A stretch of DNA of 64,000 bases from Sacculina carcini (taxonomy: Eukaryota > Arthropoda > Thecostraca > Sacculinidae): NCBI GenBank assembly GCA_916048095.2, contig OU696577.1, positions 2,696,501 through 2,760,500 of the forward strand, read 5' to 3'. The notes beneath the pieces are model-generated. The model did not search any database, was not told the DNA's origin, and saw nothing but the letters and a program-made list of their open reading frames with translations. The number at the start of each line of letters is the position of its first letter. Positions within the stretch are counted from its first letter, which is position 1. The translations under genes were made by a program, and so were the position numbers. Shown one piece after another: positions 20,796-32,630 of this stretch.

Positions 20796-23700
20796 GCATA
20801 GTTTGCGTGCATATATCGATGAAAATTTGGAAAAACGTCGAGATGAAGCTATCTACAACGCACTTTTATTGGCTTCATTCGTATTATCTATGTCTGGGTT
20901 TATACATGTTTTCGATTTAAGAGGACATTACTATAGATCTCATGCATACGTTCACCTTACATATTTACGTATTTTCAATATATCAGCTAGGAAGTCCAGT
21001 CAGGAGAGCTATGATTGATTTGTTATTTGCAAATTCAATCTGCAATCGTAAACAAACTGGTGTTTGAAGGTGACTGAATCGCATTAGCGAGCTTTCAAGA
21101 AGACGTTCATATCAAACAAGATCGTTTGTACTTTGCGGTCTTCCAACATCGACACGTTCCTCCGAATACACGCACTTTCTCGTCTCTTATCATACATTAT
21201 TCATATGCGGTCACCGGCGTACAGACACACACGCGCGTACTAAGCTTGTTTCTTCCTTTTGTGCGTGCGATACGATGTCCTGTGGTTTATTGTCAAGAGC
21301 GTCACCGGATACAGTATTTTGTCCAAAAGTCGCCGTCGGCGTTTCTTGACCGCACTCACTTTTTCGTGACATCATTTCGGGTTTTCGGGTTTGTTCACAG
21401 TTGAATGCCGTTTTTAATCCTCGTTGGAATACTCAGACATCCATTTTTCTCAAGAGTCTCTTCGCGCTTGTATTCGCTCATGTGACGATGTCTCAGAGGT
21501 GTTGTAAAGGTCGTCACAGCTTGCGACTTGCGCGTGTCATGTGCCTGCCTCGTCGGCTATGGCTCCTGCTGTGCCCCATGCTGTTGACCTCGAACATTCG
21601 GCAACGTGGCCTTCTCCACCTTTTCCCCGAGTGTTTTTCTATCGCTAGCTAATATGCGTTCTTGTGCTTGTGTGTGTGCGCACGCAGAAGCGGGACTAGG
21701 ATTATGTATGGCTGAATTAGCAGCTTAACTTCAAGTCTCCGCGTTCATGCTTTGGACGCCATAGTTGATTATGTTTCAATGAGTTTTATCACTTTCATAG
21801 TCGATACCAAATTATTTGACGATACTGCGGTTACAGCGTAAATGTTCATCTATATTGCCGTCAGATTTAATGTTCAAAATAGCGCCAAACAACGCGTTCA
21901 TTTCTGTTTACCCAATGCCAATGAGTAATTCGAGAGATTATATGATTTCCAGGTAACTCTTGGTCCTTTTCTATCCTCTCGGATTTGTCATTGCGTGTTT
22001 GCGCATGTGTGAACGTGTGTGATGCATAGCGGCGAGGTACAGAGGTGGTACAGAGAGGTTCCTGTGAATGGGAGGAAAATGAGCTTGAGATTGTGATCTT
22101 TCCTCAAGCTTCGTGGTGTTCGCGCATTCCGTCGACTCTCGCCGCTGTGATGCGTTCTGAGTTGAGTAGTGGAGACAATGTACGACGCGTCATTCTAATT
22201 GCTCTCTATCTCCCTCTGTCTTTTTCTCCGTTTCTCTTTTCTCTACTGCTCCCGCATTGACTTGCGAAGAGGATCGGACGTACTTGTAGAGAGGGCTGTC
22301 CTTGTGTGGTGCGAGGTATGCGTGACGCTGACGCGGTGCCCAGGACAAACCGCTCCTCGAGTCTGTGTGATCACCATACGCCGGCTAATTGACCGTTTTC
22401 TCTGTCGTCCGCCGGGCATCGTCTCCGGAACGTGTCCGAAAGTTTCGTGTCGACCTGTTGCTGTCGTCGCAGGTGCCGCAACTTTGTCGCTCTGCCGTTG
22501 TTCCACGCTGTCCCACATGATTACTGCTGTCGGTCTTCTCACTTCTCTCTATACATTCAGGATGGTGCTCTGTTCTAGGATCTGATTGTGTGCGCGCGCT
22601 CGTAGCGGTTGATAGACGATTCGTCCTCATTTCCCGACATATCATCAGCCCATCTTTCCGGAGGGCATTGTTAAAGCAGCCTGCCTGCCTGCCTTGTTTC
22701 TGTTTTCGCCGATGCTGTTTTAAACTTGTTCTGCTATTGGGTTAATGTATACTATTAAATTTGTACCAGGTACATGAACTATGACTTCAATGCACTTATC
22801 ACGTTATTTTTATTTCTGGTGTACATTGAATAGATTTAGTAAACACATATTGCTTAATTTGATTAGGCAATGCTTTTTTCGTCCAGTTATTTTTGTATTA
22901 CTGTATTCTTGGCATTAACCGAACTAACTCTTTTGAATCCAACGCCAATTACTGTTAGTATTGCTCCTACACGCGCGTGCTTCGCTGGGGTATCATTACA
23001 CTCTCTTAAGCTCTTCCCTCCTGGTCTGGTGTTTTTGATCACACTTTCTGATCGGTCCAACTGTCCGGCTGGACTTTCTGAATAATGGACTGACTATAAT
23101 ACACTGGATGTAGTCGGTCTAGCCTCTATCAGTTGGTTCGCTGTATCAGTTGCGGCTTCTTATGTGGTCATTTGTTGTGGCTTAGCCGTTTTCTGTGTAT
23201 GTGTATTCGCAAGGAAATAGTTGTCACGTGTTGATGAAAGTCTGGAGGGCTAACCGGGCCTGGTTTCCGTGCGGTTGGCATCTTTCTCATTATTGCTTGC
23301 TGGTGTTTGCAATGTTTTTATTGCCCACCGGGCCAGTATGCTCATTTCTATTCATCTTATATAACCGGACAAGTTGGTCCAAGTTGATGAAGTGTGCGTG
23401 TAAATTTAATTATATGCGTGCGTGTGTGCGTGTGGGGCGCTTTTGACGTGTGTACTCAAGTCCTAATATTGGGGTGTGTGTGCGAGCGTGCGTATATATT
23501 GGAAAAGTTTTAAGGCGCTAGTCGGCCAGCTGATTCCACTCTCACGTCGTTTGTGTGCGTGTATATGTGTCTATAAGTACGGAAAGTGTGTGTCTGTCTT
23601 TGTTTTAACCTCCGGTACGTGTCAGCGGATCAGCCAACCATGTGGAAAACTTCGTACCGGCTTTCGTAGACATTAGCGTATAGACGCAGACTTGAGGCCT

Positions 23701-26594
23701 CCAACGTACCATGAGCTGATTATCCGTGTATTCTTCAGTCTATTGCTTATCTACCTGTTTCCAGCATGTGGAGAAACAATGTGAGCAATGTGTTTTAGTA
23801 CAGCTTAGCACGGCCGAGCACAATATCACGATACTTTCACACGTCGCGTGACTCTCGCCCACCCGTAACTATTAGCCAACATTTCCTTCCTCCGTCCATC
23901 AGCCCATTCTCACAATCTCCCACTGCCTGTGTTTGTGTGTGTAATTGCACGACCTCCCGGCTGGGTCAATTAGTCGAAGCCGTGTGTCGGCTTGTGCATG
24001 TGTGTGTGTGTGTGTGCGTGTGTGTGGGAATGCGATGCCTCTCTATTGCCGTTGATGATGCTGGTCTGACCCTGTGCACTTTCACGTCCCCGCGTGTATG
24101 TGCGTGTGCGCATTTGCATGTGTATATGTGGAGCCGGAGGGTGTTTGCGGGATGGTCTTGATCATTATACACGCACCATCATGTGCTCATAGGTTCAATA
24201 CACTTGTCTAGTTTGTTGTTGTTCATGTTCGCAGTCGATCACATTACGACCTTTGCCATTCTCGGCTATTGTAACGTTCGCTATTTCTCCACTTTTTCAT
24301 AGTGGGTTCGGGCGTTGCTTTCCATCTTTTCCGTTCATCCGAGCGCATGCAAAATGTCTTCCAGTATATTTTGTGTATATTTTTCAATTATGACATGTAG
24401 AGCTGTTGAATTTGCTCGTCTTTTTCCTTTGAATGCGTCTTCTCTCTCAGCTTCTCGTCTCTTAAATTTTAGCACCAGTTTTTCCTTATTCCTTGATAGT
24501 GGTCTATCCATTGTAAACGAATTTTTTGTATGTGGTATATCAGGTAAATTCTTAATATATTTTAATTCCAGCTTGCAATACTGTTGTAAATCTGTTTAAC
24601 TTAGAAAAGTTTCATTTGTGTCGCTTATCGCAATTAGTTGAGTTTGTATGAATATGTATAAATGTGTGTGCACGTGTACGTGTACCATTTCCTTGGTTGA
24701 TTTTTTGTCGTCTGTGATGTCGTATGTCGCGCTTATAGTCTGTTGAAGTTGCCTACAAGAATGCGAGGAGAAAAATGCGCCTGACCGATGTCTTGCGTGA
24801 ATGCAGTGTGTCATTGTAGTCCAATTATGTGCACTCACATCACATCCATCGTTTTCTCCTCGTGCGTGCGACCTGTCAGGTGCAGTCGGGGTATTCGCTT
24901 TCCAATGCGGCGCTCAACTCTATACCTTGTCAATCGGATGGCTTGTGGTGTCGTTCAAGAAGGTGGCTGCTTCCGCCCGACGCCTAGCTAATGACCGTGT
25001 TTACTATGCACGTGTGTGTGTGTCTGTGTTGACATCTGTGTTGGAGCTACAGTTGAACAATGACCGATCCAGTTTCACTGACTGAGCTTTGGTGCATACC
25101 ATCGCTCTATTACTCTCTCTTCCACCCTTCGTTCTCGTTATCGGCCTCTCTCCTTTTTGTTCGGCCCGTCGCGTTTCCCGCGGCCCGCGTGCGTGTGTTG
25201 TGTGTTAAACGGTGTCAGTCATTGTTGATGGGTGAGCCGCTGCCATGTTGACGTGTTTGTCATTACTGCGCGCACACATACACACACACACACACATACA
25301 GGCATTAACTTCGGAATGTACTTGTTCTTATGATATGTGTGTCAGGGCACTAGATGTCCGCGTCCGCATGAGTGGAGGGTTTGCTGAAGTGGCCTGAGTC
25401 AGTGGCCCTTATGTATTTTCGCTTCCACGTTATACGTTCGCCCAACGGACTTATCTATGTGTATCTGTTATTTGGTCGTACTTGCTTTGTTCCCGCTCGC
25501 TGCCGACTTATCCAATGTACCCCGGATATAAGAGAGTTGTCGGGAGAGGAGAAAAGTACTTACACCCGGGGATCTCTAATATCAAGGGAAAATTACACAT
25601 TAAGTATAGAAGACGGGCCCGAAAAAATGCTCTCATCTGGGGTACTACTCTCATATCTGGGGTACTACTCTCATTGATTGCAGTATTTTGAAGACATCAG
25701 TCGGGTGGGTCGCGCTCAGTTAAATTTACTGCGGTGACCGACTTGCTTTCAGGCGCGTGCAACATTCAATTGCACACTGCTGCCGATTGTTTCCTCTAGT
25801 TGTCTTCTAAACGCCACTGCAGTCTACCTGCGTGCAATAGCAATTGTTTCTCACGGGTGTAAACACTGACACACACACACACACATACATACATACACAG
25901 CTGCGTACCTGCACGTGACTGTCCATTTGTACTGCTATATCACGTGTGCTTGTGAGTGGGTGGTTTGTGTACGTATGTGCGTGCGTGTCCGTTTGCACCG
26001 TGTGTGTGTGAGAGCGTGTGTGTGTGAGTGTGCCTAAGGTCAATGTAACGGTGTATCGGTGACTTGGCGTTTGGTTAGCAGACGTGCTGCTTTCCGATAG
26101 AAGATGGGTGTTCATGCATACTCACACACACACACACACGGCCTCAGCGGATTATGCATTGGTGTCGGTGGAGCGATTTCGGTGCGGACCTGTGTGTGTG
26201 TGTGTATGCTTTTGTGAGTAGAGACGGTGATTCTGAACGTTTGTTGAAATATTTCGGTGTAGCATACGGGTTGTGATCGCTGAACACTAAAACATGCACT
26301 TGTTTTCGTCTATAATTCGTTCGCTGTCGGAGTTAAAGACATGCCTGAATTCTCTGTGTGGAATGTCCGCTCCGCAAATGCGGACCTTGTTGTTTAATTC
26401 GTTTAATAGAATATCATTTTTTCGTGAGCAAAACTTGTCGTTGAAAGAGCGATATCATCTAAAAGTAGAAGAACCCGGCGAGTTTTTCAAAAAGGATATA
26501 TTCAAGTGATATGTAACATGAGAGAGGATGCCGAGCTTGTTGGCAGGGTAAACGCTTCACGCTGGCTCATGTGTTCGCCTTCGTGAGTCGCCGC

Positions 26595-26595
<1 letters not shown>

Positions 26596-26626
<31 letters not shown>
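26596..26626. repeat. (CA)n microsatellite
   Basis: A pure CA array of about 15 units, representative of the many GT/CA arrays in this interval. Confidence 0.85.
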
Positions 26627-26628
<2 letters not shown>

Positions 26629-28271
26629 ATACACACGGTGTAGGCACCGATGGGTCAACGCACCTGGTTGGCATGCTGTTTGTCATTCTCTGCCGCTTTG
26701 TTTGGCAAACAGCATGCGTGTTTGTTTGTGTGTTTGGTCGCATGCGAATGTGTAGACACATTGGCATACACTTGTTTTTGATTTCTGGTCAATGTGAGAG
26801 CCCTAGAGTGACCAGCCGTTGAGCGAGGACATTCTTACACTTTTACAACAGCGTCATACCACACTTTGAGCACCGATGCTTTTTCCAGCGCCAACGCTCA
26901 GATCCGTATGATCCATTGTCCTGTGAACAATGCATATTGTAAATACGACCGTCTATAATGGCTCGCTGTCATTTGTATTTTTCAGTTGTTTAATAGGAGA
27001 ACCTCATTGCTTCTCTGGTTTCCGACATGCCGAGGCGGAAATTGGATACGTAATTGCTTGCGCTGTGTCTTCGAATGGCTAACTGCGTTTGAATTGAGCT
27101 TTTTCGAGTTTAATTCAACGTTTGTGCTTTGCTCATATGCTTCTTATAAAACACAAGCCTTTACACATGTGTGCCAATTTTGATGTTTATTATAAGTTAT
27201 ACATATGTTGTATCCATAAGTTTAGCCTATGCTAACTGATTCAGATGACTGCCAAAACCAAGTATTTGCCAGGGTTTTGTTTGCTATTTTTCGTTACGTC
27301 TGTCACAGTTTCAATGACTATTTCAATATGAAAGGATCCTATGAGAAAATGTTGCATTTGCATTTTTCTTCGTTTGCCTGTTTGCCGACCTCGTGGATTG
27401 TGACGGATGAATTTTGGGGAAAACATTCATGTTTAACATAACCTGAGGAGTTGCAGCTTTGCCAGGCTTGGAGACCAATCATTGATCCATGTGGCAAGAC
27501 AAAGGGATGCATGATTTCTTGAACATAAGTGATGTCGAACCGAGATCGCTTGGGACCACTTAGTTTCAAACTGTTTCACATTACTTCAAGCTCGTTGGAG
27601 ATTGTTTAATGCGACCAGAAAATTGCTGTATTACACGATAAAGCGGGTTTTATGCACGGATCGAGTAGCGATCGAATGTGAAACGCCATAGCGAACCAGT
27701 TCGGCTGCGCTGTAATGTTTATGTGCGCTGGCAGCGTAATTTGTCGGTATGACGGTATTTGAGGCAGATACTCTGATCAGATCAGCGCCGCAAGTAATGC
27801 GCTGTTGCAACGCAATTGCCTGATGTAACTTCTACTTTCACAACGTGTAAATCGCCGGGATCTCCACGCTTCTACCAGTATTACCACCATTGTTGGCCGC
27901 TGCCGGTGTTTACGATGTGTGTGCGTGTGTGCGTGTATAGATCAATATGTATTTGTAGCGAGGCACCAATGCTTACGAGCTTAAGCGGCTGACCTGACGG
28001 GTCGCGCTTGTCTACGTGCGTGTTCTGTGCTGTGTTCGGCGCGGCGCGAGTTTCACCAATATCTCACACAGTCGTTAGTTCCTTCACACTTTCGGCTGCT
28101 CTGTTTGCATACGTTCATCCGTGCGTCCGTCAATCTTGCTCCGCGTATGTGTGTGTGCGTGCGTGTATGCTTGTGTTTGTCGGCCTGTTCTCTTGCCGTG
28201 TGCTTGCCCTGTGCTTGGCTTGGTCGTGCTATGTCGTGCCAAGTCCACCCACATGTGGTTGGCTGCCGCTC

Positions 28272-28321
28272 GGTCAGGTCACACAGGTCACCTGACCGGT
28301 GTGACCTGTTGACCTGTGACC
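28272..28321. promoter_or_regulatory. Cluster of AGGTCA/TGACCT half-sites in an imperfect palindrome
   Basis: Within 50 bp there are AGGTCA motifs on the plus strand (28276, 28285) and TGACCT motifs (28302, 28310), arranged as an imperfect inverted repeat. AGGTCA is the core half-site of nuclear receptors. No gene is recognised adjacent, so a regulatory role is only a possibility. Confidence 0.35.
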
Positions 28322-30932
28322 GACCCGAAGCTGTCACTGTTTTTCTTCGCCTGTTGGTATTTCCAGAGCGGAGCTTGACAGCGTGTGCTGGCTGATTTGA
28401 CATGGTGTATCCGGACTGCATTCGAACTCACATGCGTTGATATTTTTGTGTAATATCTCTTATGATTTTCATCTTACCAATGCTTGTTTTTGATTCATGC
28501 GGTTTCATAGTAGCAGTTTGTATAACGAATGCGTGTATGACGGTATGACATTGATGACTAATTGTTTGAAACTGAGTTTGTGCTATTTCGTTCTTGCTAA
28601 TTTGAGTTTAATCTCTGTTGGATGAATTTTCTGTTTATAATGTGTTTTGTATTTCATATACTGAATTGTTTAGCGGCACTCGTTCGTTTTTCCCGTCTCT
28701 ATGCATGTGCTTCTTGTGCCCATATCCGTTGCACTGGCTGGATCGATAAGCAATATCAATTTGTTTTACACTGCCCCATTGACTTGTTCTTGTTCGGAAT
28801 GTGGTCGTTTTGACAGAACTCGTGGCTCGTGGGCATGGCACGAGTTGAATGCGAATACCGAACTAGCTAACCGATTTATCCTTGTGACCAACAATGAGAG
28901 TAAATTACACTACTTCTCCAGGCGGCACCGACCTGCTCGACTGGTTCTACTGACAACGTGTCCGGCATGCTTGTATCCGGCTTTACAGTGCTCTAATCCA
29001 TAGTTTTCAATGCCGCGCATAGTTACAGACTGCTTTACCAGTGAACCTTCATTGATGGCGCGAAAAAATCAGATGAACAATACACATAGGATATATAAGA
29101 TGAGATCTGTGATGGGAGTTGACAAATGAAGCGTACAACGATTGATATTCAAAATTGCTGCCACATCAGTAGAGCAATGTTGGATGCTAAGAACAACGGG
29201 TGACGGGTGCAAATGACCTGGTTCTGTAGGTGATTGGTACGCCGTGTATTTTGGTGCTGTATGCCTGAATATACCGGTTTGAGTGAAATTGGCATTCGTT
29301 TTTCGTTATTGGGAAATTCTTATTGCGTGGATACATTCTAGTTCAAGGCATTATATCACAGTGGGTGGTTATTTATTTATGGAACGCTTTCTGCAAATCA
29401 GAATGATCTTCAGTTGAGCGGTAGTCAAGAGTGTCTGCCTTATGTCATCGATGAGGATGTATCACATCTAATTCATCTAATTAAATTCATTATGTTGCAT
29501 TGTGAGTCTTGGCCGAGGCTGCTACTTGAAAGACAAATCACATCACATCTGTGAGATCTATCCAGCGTGTTGCTTCGGTGTATCATACACTCCACAAGGT
29601 CGCTACATCTCGTAAACACCTATAAACGCCCACCTGGTGGGGATCGGCATTCCAAAGGTGCCTCTTACATTGTAACCCTCTCATTGCTGAGTCTCTCGAG
29701 TGGCCATAGCTCATGGTGGACGGCTTGTGACTAAACTGCTATTACAAGAACACGTTCTGACATGTTCTAGTCGATTCGTACATCAGACACCGTGTGAACG
29801 CGCTAATAGGCACGTGTCACAGTACTGGCATCGACTTTCTGTCGGCTCACCACTAATTATCACCACTATATACCATCCCTTTTCTTCTTATTTCCTTTCG
29901 TTCTCTACGCTCTCGCTCTCCCTCTCTTTACCTTTCTTTTGTGTATGAACTAGCCAGGTGTGTGGCCACTGTATTACATGTACACATACCATAGTAATGT
30001 ACCATTGTGTGGATGTGCCTTTTATGCTGAATTGGGATGATATAGTCGTTTTCTGCGACGCACAAAAAGCTGAATGGTGTGTTTGTGATATGCTTGCGGT
30101 GGGCAGTCTTACATTCTCGGTTGACACACCGAAGGCCAGGCTACCTCTCGGCTTGTAGTTATGGTCAGTCCAGAAATAAACACTTATTCCGACACTTCAG
30201 GTGCGTCTCATTCAGCATTCGACCACACCCCAAAACAAAATCAACTGTTTCAATTTACCAGTATCGGATCTGGAATACCCTTTTGCAAAGCGGGTCTCTA
30301 CGCCCTTCGAATACGAGGCGACATCTGAACTGCCGATAAACACGATGTGACTTAACCTTTTCAGTAAACGTAGTACTTCATTTGCGAAAATGAATGCTGG
30401 AATACGAGCCTGTGAGATGCTGAGCACACGCGCATACAAACATGTGTACGCTTACACAAACTGGCGAGATGAAAGATATATCTTGGATAGACATACACAC
30501 AAGCGTTATTCGTCTTTTACATCTGTCGTGGAATGCGTCCTGTGGTGTACGTCACCTCCGTATTAGCCGAATCTGTCGGTGATAGTGGATGTTCCAGTAC
30601 TTGTCATTGTCGGAATATGGTCAACTATGACAACTGTCGGCACATAGCAAAGCAGAGCGTCGGTCTTTATAAAGCGTCAAGTCTGCTCACACCACAACAG
30701 TCTGTGACTCTCACGAACACACATAATGCATACACACACACGTTTTTGTATTAAGCAAACTGTATTGAACAAATTATAAGTGAGAAACGGCAAATATCGG
30801 CAAACATGAATATGTCGGTATTCCTTCTGTTTTTTGCGCTATCTGTTGCGTGTAGTTTTGTCTCATGTGCATTGTGTTCTTGATATTGTCAGAATGTCTC
30901 GGTATGACATGCTATCAACACAGATTTGGCAC

Positions 30933-31120
30933 CAGTGGCGGCGCCAGGATTTTTCTGGTGGGGAGCGGAGAGGGGCTAAGAAAAATATACGGGTCTTGGC
31001 GAAACATGAGTAAATACACTCGAAATGTTCATGGTCATGATTTTTTGGGGGTTCAGGGGAGGCTCGGTACAGTTTTGGGGGGCCTATATCCCTCCAATCC
31101 TCCCTGTGGTACCTCCACTG
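30933..31120. mobile_element. Small hAT-like element (family B, copy 1)
   Basis: Left end cagtggcggcgccaggattt, right end tgtggtacctccactg, imperfect inverted termini. The interior shares ctcgaaatgt...ggt...gattttt and a C-rich right subterminal region with the copy at 52726-52946. The flanks tttggcac and cacggcac match at 5 of 8 bases. 188 bp, non-coding. Confidence 0.5.
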
Positions 31121-32190
31121 CACGGCACCGTTATGTTTTCCTTCTTGAGACATTTCTATCATGAACAATTAATCTTTTGCTGCTGTTTTATCATAACTCT
31201 TATTTTCACGTTTTCGAACGCTCTCATTTAAACACTACCGCAATTTTCCAGCTATTTCTCTCTTGCTTCTCTCTCTTATGCGCCAAGGTTGTTGGTGTGT
31301 GTCCGTTGTCTTCATACATACGCACGTAGTGCGAAATACTCGACCTTCAATCTAATCGTCCAGTGCAGAAGTACTGTCAATTGGTAAAGAGACAATACAC
31401 TAATTCCGTGTGAGAAATGAATTTAGCTTTTTCTAATCTGATTTCCCCTGTCTTTTGTACTCTTCGCTGTTCTATGAATCTTCACACTGTACAAAGCCAT
31501 ACATCAGCTAAGCCTTACCCGGCATTGAGATTAATCCGTTGGCTCAGCGGGTATGTATTATCATAGCCGTATACAGTCCAGGGAACGACTGTAGTATACA
31601 TTTTGCGATGAGTGGATACATAGAGGTATATATTCATTTTGTTTCCTTCTCAGCAAGCCTGTGCAATATATTTGCCCGACTTCATACGCTGGTATGTCCT
31701 TATCGGATTTATTCATCATCTTTCCGAATTGCAGACGGCTGAATTCCTGCACGTGCGTTTGTCTCTGCATGTATGTGCCTGTGTGTTCATGTGTGGTTTG
31801 CAACGTTGCATGTTGCACTTCAGTGAGCGAGCGTATGGAGTGTGGGCTGCACGTGCTCTGGTGATCGCTACAGACCGCTGTCAGTATGTGAATTGTGCCA
31901 GCTAGTAGATTACGCTCTAGTAGATTCGATCACGTAGGTTAGTCGGATGGTGTCTTCATTCTACTGTGACTTTGTTGTCATAGTTGTCAGCGTTATTTTA
32001 GTGCGGCTGGAATACGTTTTTTGATGTTTGAGACGTCTCCACTAGCTAGGGCGATATCGAGTCACCTTTTACCGATTCGGTACAGCAAACAGTGTGTTTG
32101 ATTTCCGTCGCCATCTGAGGGACGCATTGTGGATCGGAGCGGAGTGGATTTGGCGCATTGTGGATCGGAGCAAGGTACACGTTGCTCGCT
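31121..32190. other. Upstream region of the PLEKHA-like gene
   Basis: No frame of interest. The last 70 bp carry a direct repeat (32123-32140 and 32154-32171), described separately. Confidence 0.45.
32123..32171 (+). repeat. Direct 18-bp repeat upstream of the PLEKHA-like ATG
   Basis: CGCATTGTGGATCGGAGC occurs at 32123-32140 and again at 32154-32171 (period 31 bp), ending 19 bp before the start codon. It probably lies in the 5' UTR or core promoter. Confidence 0.6.
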
Positions 32191-32630
32191 ATGGCAGCGT
32201 TGTCGCGCTTCAATCGTGTACTGTCAATGTCGGACGCTGACGATGATGCTGCCGTCAGCCACTGCTCGTGGTCCGCCAGTGCCGGGTGGTCGTCGTTGTC
32301 AATGCTAATGACGTCATCCTCGTGGGCTTCGTCTACATCACATACCGATGTCGTGATGCCGCTCTCGTGGCGTCCTCGCCGCACCAGCACCGTTTCTCCG
32401 ACACGTGCTGGATTGGCTTCGTCGGCGCATCATGATGATGAGTCTACTGTCGATGTGGCTGATGAGGAAAAAGTCGAGAGCAGCGGCGGCAAGCGATTGC
32501 TGTTCTGCCAGCGACACCAGTTGAGCGCGTGCAATTGTCTCGAGGTGCCGGTTAAGCGTTCGCTGGAGCACCTGAGTCGCAACATACACTTTCGCAACAG
32601 CTCGCTACCAGTCGAGCTTGAACACACCAG
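32191..32630 (+). CDS. PLEKHA-like exon 1
   Basis: Residues 1-146 plus two bases. The first ATG has G at -3 and +4. Composition is Ser/Asp/Ala-rich (MSDADDDAAVS), followed by a Cys/His-containing stretch LLFCQRHQLSACNCLEV at the end of the acidic region. Donor ACCAG|gtgaat. The joining codon with exon 2 is AG+C (Ser). Linkage to the PH exons rests on phase and strand continuity. Confidence 0.6.

Larger units (their letters stand above)
19090..30932. other. Large gene-poor interval
   Basis: About 11.8 kb with no frame that looks like a known protein and no consistent exon chain. It contains GT/CA arrays (19276-19293, 24001-24026, 25270-25297, 25869-25885, 26124-26140, 26596-26626), an (AT)n array (20734-20791), a GC-richer patch at 22040-22680 open on both strands, and an AGGTCA half-site cluster (28272-28321). 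Long frames at 19618-20220 are CA-repeat artefacts. Isolated non-coding RNA genes or short exons cannot be excluded. Confidence 0.5.

Noticed and set aside
22199-22645. Open frames on both strands in a GC-richer patch
   Set aside because: No recognisable motif, no consistent splice sites, and several frames are open at once, as expected from base composition.
28701-29003. A possible exon or gene with a Cys-rich stretch (CSCSECGRF)
   Set aside because: No splice context, homology or neighbouring exon found; a single isolated 100-codon frame is expected by chance.
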